Assembly (NCBI RefSeq): GCF_014651935.1
Contig: NZ_BMXV01000001.1
Location: 186,001-250,000, forward strand
Length of the DNA stretch: 64,000 bases
Reading direction: 5' to 3'
Origin: Marinobacter zhanjiangensis
Lineage (GTDB): Bacteria > Pseudomonadota > Gammaproteobacteria > Pseudomonadales > Oleiphilaceae
The position numbers were made by a program, and so were the translations under genes. The notes beneath the pieces were generated by a model. The model was not told where the DNA came from. It made no database searches and worked only from the letters and a program-made list of their open reading frames with translations. Below, one piece after another: positions 51,599-59,095 of this stretch; positions within the stretch are counted from its first letter, which is position 1; the number at the start of each line of letters is the position of its first letter.

Positions 51599-52404
51599 GA
51601 AAGCCACCGTTTGCGGCGCTTGTAATGCTTGATGTCCCGGTAACTGCGGGCTTCTTCCCCCTTGGCACCGACGCCAAGGTAGAACTCCCGTACATCCTCG
51701 TTGGAGGTGAGTTTATCCGCCGGTCCGTCAATCACAATCTTGCCGTTTTCCATGATATAGCCATAGGACGCAAGGGCCAGGGACACGGCGGCATTCTGTT
51801 CAACCAGCAGGATCGCCGTGCCCTGCTCACGGTTGATACGGGCAACAATTTCGAAGATTTCCTCCACCAGCAAGGGGGCCAGCCCAAGTGAAGGCTCATC
51901 CAGCATGATCAGTTCCGGCCGGGCAATCAGCGCCCGCCCCAGGGCCAGCATCTGCTGCTCGCCGCCGGACAGGTAGCCGGCCAGCTGACGACGGCGTTCC
52001 CGCAGACGTGGGAAGTAGTCGTAAACCAGTTCATAACCCTGAGTACGGGACTGCCCCCGACCGGTCAGGGCGTAGGTCGCGGCGACAAGGTTTTCCTCTA
52101 CGGTCAGGTCTTCGAATACCCGACGGCCTTCCATGACGTGAAACAGCCCATCCCGCACCATTTTTTCCGGTGGGCGGTTCTTCAGGCTCTCGCCATTGAA
52201 GCGGATATCGCCAGCCGTAAGTTCGCCATCCTCAAGGGACAGCAGACCAGAGACGCTTTTGAGGGTGGTAGACTTGCCGGCTCCGTTGGACCCCAGCAGT
52301 GCCACAATGGCACCGTGGGGAACGCTCAGGGACAGGCCCCGGAGGACCTGCACTGTCTTGTTATAGACAACTTCGATGTTATCGACTTCCAGAACGGCGT
52401 CCAT
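51595..52404 (-). CDS. livF: ABC transporter ATP-binding protein (LivF-like)
   Basis: A 269-residue ATPase with Walker A LLGSNGAGKSTT, signature LSGGEQQML and Walker B ELIMLDEPSLGLAP. The C-terminus carries an unusual basic tail, HYKRRKRW, beyond the usual LivF end. It lies 7 nt after the binding-protein gene and overlaps the ligase gene. Confidence 0.93.
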   Translation of the reverse strand: MDAVLEVDNIEVVYNKTVQVLRGLSLSVPHGAIVALLGSNGAGKSTTLKSVSGLLSLEDGELTAGDIRFNGESLKNRPPEKMVRDGLFHVMEGRRVFEDLTVEENLVAATYALTGRGQSRTQGYELVYDYFPRLRERRRQLAGYLSGGEQQMLALGRALIARPELIMLDEPSLGLAPLLVEEIFEIVARINREQGTAILLVEQNAAVSLALASYGYIMENGKIVIDGPADKLTSNEDVREFYLGVGAKGEEARSYRDIKHYKRRKRWLS

Positions 52405-52411
52405 AATGCCC

Positions 52412-53620
52412 TCAGTCGAGGTGAATCCAGTCAGATACCGGCTCGTAACGACCTTCCTTCGCGTTTACCCGCCAGATACGGCCGACCGGGAAGGACATGT
52501 TCTTCACGGTTACGGGAACCCCGATAATGCCTCCGGTGTCCCAGTCCTCGATAGAAGCCAGAGCCTCGGCCATATTGTCACCGGTCAGCTCCTTGCCTGC
52601 GTCCAGAGTACGCTTGACCACCTCGGTCCAGACCATGGCGTTGAACCAGCCCTGCATGTAACCGGTAGGACGGTAGCCCGCTTCGGGATCGCTCTGTTCC
52701 GCCTGGGTCCGCAGTGCGTCCAGCATGGGTCCGCCTTCCTCACTGTCGTAGTAGTTATAGGGCATGACGCCCATGTAGCCATCGGCATCCTCACCCATCT
52801 TGTCGATGATCAACTTGTCGGAGGACCAGAAGGTGCCCATGAACTGGGTGTCCAGCCCCATCTGGCGCATCTGAACCATGAATTCGTTGATCGGAGACAG
52901 GATATATCCATGGAAAACGATGTAATCAGGACGGGCCCTGCGCATTTTCAGCACTTCGGCGGAGACATCCACGCTGCCGGGCTTGGTGACAATTTCCTCG
53001 ACCACCTCGATACCCAGTTCCGCCGCACGGGCCTTGCCGTTTTCGATGGGATCCTTGCCAAACTCGGTATCACTGTAGACGAAAGCCACCGTAGGCATGT
53101 CGCCACCTTCACCCTGGCTGGCGATATATTCGAGGATGATGCCGAACATCTGACTGTAGTTGGGCCCGGGAATGAACTGATAGGGGTATTGCTCATTGTC
53201 GGTCAGCGCGGTCGCAAAGGACGCGCCACTCATGAGCACGGAGTTCATCTCGTTGACTTCGGAGGCGATAGCTTTCATGAACCCGGTGCTGTCGCCGTAA
53301 TAGGTGGCCAGGTTATCGTTACCGGAGATTTTCTTGAAGGCGGCCACGGATCGGTCCACCTCGTACGCGGTGTCTTCCATGACGTACTCCACCGGATGAC
53401 CGTTGATGCCGCCCTGGCTGTTGATCCAGTCGGTGTAGTCCGTCAGGCCTGCGTGAATGTGGATACCGGCAAAGGCAAACACTCCGGAGAGAGGGATTGA
53501 ACCGCCAAATACGATCGGTTCCTTGTCCTGGGCCAGAACCGGTGCTGCCAGCCCCAGGGCGGCTACCACGCTGCCGATACCGGCCAGCCGGCGACCCTTT
53601 CGCATCACTTGGTTGAACAT
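52412..53620 (-). CDS. ABC transporter substrate-binding protein (type I fold)
   Basis: A 402-residue periplasmic binding protein. The signal peptide begins MFNQVMRKGRRLAGIGS and ends near VLAQ (residue 30). GSIPLSGVFAFAGIHIHAG is the ligand-loop region. It is fourth in the operon LivG-LivH-LivM-SBP-LivF-ligase, an unusual internal position. The leader has AACAACAA upstream of AAGGAG, and a CCGTAGC...GCTACGG hairpin lies before it. The ligand is unknown, probably a fatty or aryl acid given the ligase. Confidence 0.93.
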   Translation of the reverse strand: MFNQVMRKGRRLAGIGSVVAALGLAAPVLAQDKEPIVFGGSIPLSGVFAFAGIHIHAGLTDYTDWINSQGGINGHPVEYVMEDTAYEVDRSVAAFKKISGNDNLATYYGDSTGFMKAIASEVNEMNSVLMSGASFATALTDNEQYPYQFIPGPNYSQMFGIILEYIASQGEGGDMPTVAFVYSDTEFGKDPIENGKARAAELGIEVVEEIVTKPGSVDVSAEVLKMRRARPDYIVFHGYILSPINEFMVQMRQMGLDTQFMGTFWSSDKLIIDKMGEDADGYMGVMPYNYYDSEEGGPMLDALRTQAEQSDPEAGYRPTGYMQGWFNAMVWTEVVKRTLDAGKELTGDNMAEALASIEDWDTGGIIGVPVTVKNMSFPVGRIWRVNAKEGRYEPVSDWIHLD

Positions 53621-53638
53621 GGGTCTTCTCCTTGCTTC

Positions 53639-53646
53639 TTGTTGTT
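53639..53646 (-). promoter_or_regulatory. AACAACAA leader motif
   Basis: On the minus strand AACAACAA lies 18 nt upstream of the binding-protein start at 53620 and just before AAGGAG. Confidence 0.45.
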
Positions 53647-53670
53647 GGTGTGGTCAGGTCTGTTTTGACC

Positions 53671-53691
53671 GTAGCGTTTTCAGCTACGGAA
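53671..53691 (-). terminator. Hairpin between LivM-like and binding-protein genes
   Basis: CCGTAGC and GCTACGG pair over 7 bp around a 7-nt loop. It overlaps the stop codon of the LivM-like gene and has no U-run, so an mRNA-processing or stabilising role is as likely as termination. Confidence 0.45.
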
Positions 53692-54723
53692 TGGCCACAG
53701 GTGGAAGAATCGGCGTATGCGGCGCCAGATCTCCGCCAGCCCGTGGGGCTCGAAAATCAGGAAGCCCACGATCAGGGCACCGAAAATAATCTCCAGCATC
53801 GGCGACATGAACACCGGTGCATTGGGCCAAATAGGCGTCATCACCGCCGTCAGCAGTTTCAGTGCTTCCGGCACCAGGGTCATGAAAGCTGCGCCCAGAA
53901 TTCCCCCCAAAAGGTTGCCCATGCCCCCGACGATCACTGCCGCCAGGTAGAAAATGGACATGGACAGCGGGAAGCTCTCCGGCGTTACCACCCGGTAGAA
54001 ATAGGCGAACAGGCCACCGGCAACCCCCGCATAGAACGAACTCAGGGCAAAGGACATCAGCTTGTACTTCAGCAGGGGGATGCCCAGGATTTCTGCCGAA
54101 ATGTCACGGTCACGAATGGCGATAAAGGCACGACCGACGCGGGTCCGAAACAGGTTTTTTGCTGCCAGCAACGCAAGAACTGCCAGCGGCAGGATGATGA
54201 AGTACATGGCAAAGTCACTGCGGAACTCCAGACCAAGCAGGTGGGCAGGCTGCAGGCTCTGGCCTTCCATGCCACCGGTCACTGGCTCCCATTCGGCAAA
54301 AATGAAGTGCAGGAACACACTGGCCGCCAACGTGGCGATGGCCAGGTAAAGTCCCTTTACTCGCAAGGATGGCAGGCCCACCAGAATCCCCACCGCAGCC
54401 GCCAACAATCCTGCCGCCAGCAGAGTCACCGGGAATGGCAAGGCGGTATTGTTGGACAGCCAGGCCACGGTATAGGCACCCACCCCCATAAAACCTGCCT
54501 GGCCGAGGGAGATCAGCCCGGTGTAGCCGGTCAGGATGTTCAGGCCGGTGGCACTGATTACCGCTATGCCCACCAGGCACCCCAGGTAAAGCAGGTAGGA
54601 GCTGGCCATAAACGGAAAGGCCAGCAGTGCGGCCAGCAGCAGAGCAAACCAGATTTTCTGGGTGTTGCTGGTCCAGATGGCCTCATCAGCCAGGTACGTC
54701 TGTTTGGCGTCGCCGATGCGCAT
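53680..54723 (-). CDS. livM: Branched-chain-type ABC transporter permease (LivM-like)
   Basis: A 347-residue permease with roughly nine hydrophobic segments, the LNILTGYTGLISLGQAGFMGVGAY signature region and RDRDISAEILGIPLLKYKLMSFALSSFYAG. Its ATG overlaps the LivH stop by one base (TGATG). It forms the membrane channel with the LivH-like subunit. Confidence 0.93.
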   Translation of the reverse strand: MRIGDAKQTYLADEAIWTSNTQKIWFALLLAALLAFPFMASSYLLYLGCLVGIAVISATGLNILTGYTGLISLGQAGFMGVGAYTVAWLSNNTALPFPVTLLAAGLLAAAVGILVGLPSLRVKGLYLAIATLAASVFLHFIFAEWEPVTGGMEGQSLQPAHLLGLEFRSDFAMYFIILPLAVLALLAAKNLFRTRVGRAFIAIRDRDISAEILGIPLLKYKLMSFALSSFYAGVAGGLFAYFYRVVTPESFPLSMSIFYLAAVIVGGMGNLLGGILGAAFMTLVPEALKLLTAVMTPIWPNAPVFMSPMLEIIFGALIVGFLIFEPHGLAEIWRRIRRFFHLWPFRS

Positions 54724-55601
54724 CAGACCCTCTCTATCTCGTGAGTACCGAAGAGACCGTAGGGTTTCAAAACCAGGATCACTGCCAGCACCGCAAAGGT
54801 TGCTGGCATGCGATATTCCCCACCCAGGTAGGCTCCGGCAACGGTTTCCAGCCAGCCGATAAACACCCCGGCGATCAGTGCACCGAGGATGCTGTCCAGC
54901 CCACCGACGATGACCACCACCAGCACACTCAGGCCGATGATGCCGAACTGGGGACTGAGGCCACCGGTGGCTGCCACCAGGATGCCGGCCACGGACGCGG
55001 CCAGGGAGCCAAATACCCAGGCCAGGTTGAATACCCGGCGAACATTGATGCCCATGGAGTAGGCCGCCGCCTGATCCGACGCCGTGGCCCGCAGTGCCAC
55101 CCCGCCCCGGGAAAACCGGAAATACAGCAGGTAAAGGACCAGCACGGACATTCCTATCAAGAAGCCATAGGCAATCTTGGGAGCGAGATACATGGGCCCG
55201 ATAAACACCGGCTCACGAGGAAGAAAGGATGGCAGTAGTTGTGGGTTGGACGTCCAGATCATTTCCACCAGCCCCACCAGGATACTGGCGATGCCGATGG
55301 TTACCATAACCACGGAAATGGGTGACTCCCCCAGCATGGGCCGAATCATGGTTTTCTCGATGACACCCCCGAGCAGGGCGCCGCCAAGCACCGCCAGCGG
55401 CACCGCTACCCAGGGTGACATTTCCATGCCGCCGGCAAAGGCCAGAAAGAGATAAGCCGCAAACATCATGATTTCGCCGATGGCGAAGTTGATCACCCGG
55501 GTGGCCTTGTAGATGATGACGAAACCCAGGGCAATCAGGGCATAGAGACCGCCCATGGCCAGCCCCGCCAGGCTGATTTCACCAAAAAACAGCCAGTCCA
55601 T
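54723..55601 (-). CDS. livH: Branched-chain-type ABC transporter permease (LivH-like)
   Basis: A 292-residue permease of typical LivH length, with GGLYALIALGFVIIYKATRVINFAIGE near the N-terminus and GGLDSILGALIAG near the C-terminus. Start at 55601 (MDWLFFG) overlaps the LivG stop by one base; the longer reading from 55811 lies within the LivG gene and is rejected. Confidence 0.93.
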   Translation of the reverse strand: MDWLFFGEISLAGLAMGGLYALIALGFVIIYKATRVINFAIGEIMMFAAYLFLAFAGGMEMSPWVAVPLAVLGGALLGGVIEKTMIRPMLGESPISVVMVTIGIASILVGLVEMIWTSNPQLLPSFLPREPVFIGPMYLAPKIAYGFLIGMSVLVLYLLYFRFSRGGVALRATASDQAAAYSMGINVRRVFNLAWVFGSLAASVAGILVAATGGLSPQFGIIGLSVLVVVIVGGLDSILGALIAGVFIGWLETVAGAYLGGEYRMPATFAVLAVILVLKPYGLFGTHEIERV

Positions 55602-56413
55602 CAGGCCGCCTCCCGATCCGGATTGAGCCGTTTCCGGAGGCTGTCGATATCGCTGTTGCCAAGGTAGGCCTTGATGACTTCGGGGTTCTGCTGAACATCT
55701 TCCGGTTCGCCCTCGGCGATCACCTGACCGAAGTTGAGCACGGCAATATGATCGGAGATATCCATCACCATGCCCATGTCGTGTTCCACCATCAGCACCG
55801 TGATATCCCATTCTTCACGGATATCCAGAATGAACCGGGCCATGTCCTCTTTCTCTTCCCGATTCATACCTGCCACGGGCTCATCGAGCATCAGCACTTT
55901 GGGGCGCATGGCCAGGGCCCGGGCTAACTCGACCCGCTTCTGCAGGCCATAGGGCAGGCTCGCTACCGGGTGACGACGGATATGATCAATCTCGAGGAAG
56001 TCGATGATCCGGCGCTCCACCTCCTCGCGAATCTCCATTTCCTCCCGGCGAGCGCGGCCAAAATAGGCCAGTGAGCTCAGCAGACCGGTCTTCATGTGCA
56101 CGTGGGCACCGAGCTTGATATTGTCCAACACCGTCATGCCCCGGAACAAGGCAATATTCTGGAAGGTACGAGCGAGCCCCATGGCAGCCCGCTTCGGGGG
56201 TTTGACGCCCTTCAGGGGCTGGCCCTGATAGCGGATTTCACCCTCCTGTGGCTTATAAAAGCCGGAGATACAGTTGAATAGTGAGGTCTTGCCCGCACCA
56301 TTGGGACCAATCACTGTGGTGATAGTGTCCCGGGGCACCTGAAAGCTGACATCCTGCAGCGCATGCACACCACCGAAGGATAGCGACAGCTGGCTGATTT
56401 CCAGTATGCTCAC
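55601..56413 (-). CDS. livG: ABC transporter ATP-binding protein (LivG-like)
   Basis: A 270-residue ATPase with Walker A GPNGAGKTSLFN, signature-like ASLPYGLQKRVE and Walker B PKVLMLDEPVAGMN. It is the first gene of the second importer operon. The leader of about 100 nt carries AACAACAA, and palindrome site 15 lies 129 nt upstream of the start. Confidence 0.93.
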   Translation of the reverse strand: MSILEISQLSLSFGGVHALQDVSFQVPRDTITTVIGPNGAGKTSLFNCISGFYKPQEGEIRYQGQPLKGVKPPKRAAMGLARTFQNIALFRGMTVLDNIKLGAHVHMKTGLLSSLAYFGRARREEMEIREEVERRIIDFLEIDHIRRHPVASLPYGLQKRVELARALAMRPKVLMLDEPVAGMNREEKEDMARFILDIREEWDITVLMVEHDMGMVMDISDHIAVLNFGQVIAEGEPEDVQQNPEVIKAYLGNSDIDSLRKRLNPDREAA

Positions 56414-56491
56414 AACGCCTCCATGTACTGACCCGCTTCCACATTCCAGCTGTCCCCGCCGGGCGGATCATTACCAGAAGCGGCTCATTGG

Positions 56492-56499
56492 TTGTTGTT
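56492..56499 (-). promoter_or_regulatory. AACAACAA leader motif
   Basis: On the minus strand AACAACAA lies about 79 nt upstream of the LivG-like start at 56413, near the expected 5' end of the mRNA. Confidence 0.35.
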
Positions 56500-56541
56500 T
56501 TTATCTTTTGAATAGATTGCGGGGGCGATTCAGCGAAGAAA

Positions 56542-56557
56542 TCGTCCATTCCGACGA
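56542..56557 (-). promoter_or_regulatory. Regulon palindrome, site 15
   Basis: TCGTCCATTCCGACGA faces the importer operon. The hexamer 22 nt after it (CAATCT, 56514-56519) is a weak -10. Confidence 0.8.
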
Positions 56558-56600
56558 TATTGATTCGAACACCCGGATCAATCCTCCTCATGGCAGAAAA

Positions 56601-56616
56601 TCGTCTGTTGCGACGA
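56601..56616 (+). promoter_or_regulatory. Regulon palindrome, site 16
   Basis: TCGTCTGTTGCGACGA faces the kinase-TRAP-thiolase operon. TATCGT (56640-56645) begins 23 nt after it; TAGACT (56647-56652) is an alternative -10. Confidence 0.85.
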
Positions 56617-56718
56617 TACTTGGGCGGCCAACCCTGGCATATCGTCTAGACTCACTCCTGATAATCAACAAACCAGCGGGCGATCCTCTTTGGTTATCCG
56701 CCCCGAAAGGCCTTACCA

Positions 56719-57795
56719 ATGAGCACCAACGGGCAACAGCCGACATCAAAGCGCGCAAGTCAGACAGACTTTGATCCGGAGGCACTTCTCAGCTACCTCA
56801 GAAAACACCTTCCTGAGCTCTCGGCATCCATTGACGCCGGAGACCTGTCCATCGACCCAATCTCCGGTGGCCAGTCCAACCCCACCTACTTCGTGACCAT
56901 CGATGACCGGGAACTGGTGCTGCGCAAGGCACCCAACGGCGAACTACTGCCCGGTGCCCACCGGGTGGACCGGGAATACCGCATCATGGATGCCCTGGCT
57001 GGCTCCGGGGTGCCAGTGCCGGACATGGTGCGACTGGAGGAAGACAAGAGCTTGCTCGGCGCCCCCTTCTACCTGATGGAGCGACTGCATGGTCAGGTTT
57101 TTCATGAAAGCACTCTGCCGGACCACACCCCCGACGCACGATTCGCCATCTATGACCACAAGGCCCGGGTTCTGGCCAATCTTCACCGTGTGAATATCGC
57201 TGAAAAAGGGCTTGAGGACTACGGCCGCAAGGGTCCCTTCTTCAGTCGACAGATCCATCGCTGGACCAAACAGTGGGAGCTGTCTAAAACCCGGGAGATT
57301 CCAGAGATCGACCAGCTCGCCAATTGGCTGAAGGAAAACGATGACGGCGACGAAACCTCCACTCTGGTGCACGGCGACTACCGCATCGGCAACCTGATGC
57401 TGCACCCGACAGAACCCCACATCGTGGGCGTGCTGGACTGGGAGCTGTCCACCCTGGGGCACCCTCTGGCCGACCTGGCCCATGCCACCGCCATGTGGCA
57501 CATCACCCCGGAAGAATACGGTGGACTGATGGGTGCCGATCTCAAGGCTCTGGGCATTCCGGAGCGCCAGCAATTCGAGGACACCTACCTGGAAGCGGCC
57601 GGTTTCAGTGACGGCCTGACCACCTTCCACCACGCCTTCGCCCTGTTCCGCTGGGCGGTTATTTTTCAGGGTATCGCCAAGCGCGCCGAGTCTGGCAATG
57701 CCGCTTCGGAGAATGCTGCAAAGGTCGGCGCGCTCGCGGTTGCCCTCGGGCGCCGGGGTGCGGAGTTGCTGTCCGGAAAACGCCTGTCGAACTGA
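56719..57795 (+). CDS. APH-fold phosphotransferase (ACAD10-like)
   Basis: A 358-residue kinase-fold protein. The catalytic loop is HGDYRIGN and the metal site DWE (VLDWELSTLGHPLADLAH). It belongs to the same acyl-CoA-associated group as those at 2482 and 37255. It is the first gene of an operon that continues with a full TRAP transporter and a thiolase, so it may modify a hydroxyacyl-CoA derived from the imported acid (inference). No DUF6285-like gene is adjacent. Confidence 0.9.
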   Translation: MSTNGQQPTSKRASQTDFDPEALLSYLRKHLPELSASIDAGDLSIDPISGGQSNPTYFVTIDDRELVLRKAPNGELLPGAHRVDREYRIMDALAGSGVPVPDMVRLEEDKSLLGAPFYLMERLHGQVFHESTLPDHTPDARFAIYDHKARVLANLHRVNIAEKGLEDYGRKGPFFSRQIHRWTKQWELSKTREIPEIDQLANWLKENDDGDETSTLVHGDYRIGNLMLHPTEPHIVGVLDWELSTLGHPLADLAHATAMWHITPEEYGGLMGADLKALGIPERQQFEDTYLEAAGFSDGLTTFHHAFALFRWAVIFQGIAKRAESGNAASENAAKVGALAVALGRRGAELLSGKRLSN

Positions 57796-57921
57796 CGCTA
57801 CATCCGGTTTATAGGAGTAACCTGCCCCCGACCCGAACTGCCGGGGAAGCACGGAAGCCGCACACAACAAATACAACACGCAACTGCAGGTGGCCCTCTT
57901 CATGGCCACGGGAGAATCGTA

Positions 57922-59019
57922 ATGAAGAGCAACTTTTTAAAACTGACCGCCGCAAGTCTGTTGGCAGGCTCGATCGGGTTTACCGGAACAGCCGCCGCCG
58001 AAACCATGCGCATTTCATCCGGCATCGGACAGCAACACTTCTGGGCCGGGGAACACATGGACCCCTTTATAGAAGCCATCGAGGCAGCCGATATCGGCAT
58101 TGACTTCGAAGCCTACTATTCCGGGTCCCTGGTTACCCCCGGCCAGGAGTTGGATGGTCTTCGAGACGGCATTATTCACGTAGCCGCGCCGCTGCTGGCC
58201 CCCTACCACGAAGGCCGTTTCCCGTTATCCGACGTGACGCAACTGCCAACCCTGGAAACCACTTCGGAACTGGTCACCGATGCACTGCTGGAACTGATGG
58301 ACTCCGATCAGGAGCTGAAGGATGGCAAGACCTTCTACGACTATGAGCTGGGTGAGAAGGGCATCCGTGGTTGGCCTGTCGGCGCCACTTCCGCCTACTC
58401 GCTGGCAACCACCGGTATCGAACTGAAAGAACCTTCCGACATCATGGGGCTTCCCATCCGTGCAGGCTCCCCTCTGCACACCATCCTGCTGGAAGAGCTG
58501 GGCGCGACACCGGTTACCATGACCAGTGCCGCCTCCTATGAAGCTCTCTCACGCAATACCGTGGAAGGCACTATCCTGTCGGTCGCGGACTGGCCCTCCT
58601 ACTCCTTTGAAGAGCTTCTCGAATACGCCATCACCGGGATTTCCATGGGGCACTGGGAAAGTTACCTCTCCATGACCGAGGAAACCTGGCAGGGACTCAC
58701 CGAGGAGCAGCGTGAGACCTGGGACCGCATTGCCCGGGAAACAGCGATGGCCAATGCCCGTTACATCGACAAGCGGGAAGTAACGGTACGTGAGGAGACC
58801 AGCGCAGACGGTATCACCTTCGTCCAGATCGAAGATCTTTCTGAAGACATGCAGGCGCACATGTCAGAGGCGGCCAGTCAGACCTGGATCCGCTGGATCG
58901 AGCAGCTTGAAGATAATGGCCACCCGGCCAGAGCAGCAGCCCAACAATGGGCCGAGCTAATCATGGAGCGTGGTGGACAGATCCCGGAAGGTGCGGCCGA
59001 GTACCTCGAGCTCAACTGA
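57922..59019 (+). CDS. dctP: TRAP transporter substrate-binding protein
   Basis: A 365-residue periplasmic DctP with signal peptide MKSNFLKLTAASLLAGSIGF continuing to about AAAE (residue 27). PIRAGSPLHTILLEELGATP holds the conserved carboxylate-binding Arg. Unlike the other three DctP proteins it has no cysteine and lacks the KVDV tail, so it is a different subfamily with its own DctMQ partners next door. It lies 126 nt after the kinase gene. Confidence 0.92.
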   Translation: MKSNFLKLTAASLLAGSIGFTGTAAAETMRISSGIGQQHFWAGEHMDPFIEAIEAADIGIDFEAYYSGSLVTPGQELDGLRDGIIHVAAPLLAPYHEGRFPLSDVTQLPTLETTSELVTDALLELMDSDQELKDGKTFYDYELGEKGIRGWPVGATSAYSLATTGIELKEPSDIMGLPIRAGSPLHTILLEELGATPVTMTSAASYEALSRNTVEGTILSVADWPSYSFEELLEYAITGISMGHWESYLSMTEETWQGLTEEQRETWDRIARETAMANARYIDKREVTVREETSADGITFVQIEDLSEDMQAHMSEAASQTWIRWIEQLEDNGHPARAAAQQWAELIMERGGQIPEGAAEYLELN

Positions 59020-59030
59020 GGTCCATCAGC

Positions 59031-59062
59031 GAGCGGTGATGGTGTGACGACCATCACCGCTC
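59031..59062 (+). terminator. Perfect 12-bp hairpin between dctP and dctM
   Basis: GAGCGGTGATGG and CCATCACCGCTC pair perfectly around an 8-nt loop, followed by TTTCTCTCC. It likely gives partial termination or 3' protection so that DctP is made in excess of the permease. Confidence 0.75.
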
Positions 59063-59095
59063 TTTCTCTCCTTCCAACCTTGTAGGTAACCCGCC

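Larger units (their letters stand above)
56414..56718. other. Divergent control region, ABC importer / kinase-TRAP operon
   Basis: This 305-bp gap contains two palindromes (sites 15 and 16, 59 bp apart centre to centre), the AACAACAA leader motif of the importer, and a half-site TCGTC at 56642-56646 overlapping the predicted -10 of the plus-strand operon. No gene is seen in it. Confidence 0.7.

Noticed and set aside
52376..54744. Two long plus-strand frames (374 and 370 codons)
   Set aside because: Antisense to the binding-protein and LivM-like genes; the second is rich in Gln/His, as expected from the reverse of a membrane protein gene.
56638..56655. Possible extra palindrome at ATCGTCTAGACTC
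   Set aside because: Only a half-site, and it overlaps the predicted -10 of the plus-strand operon.
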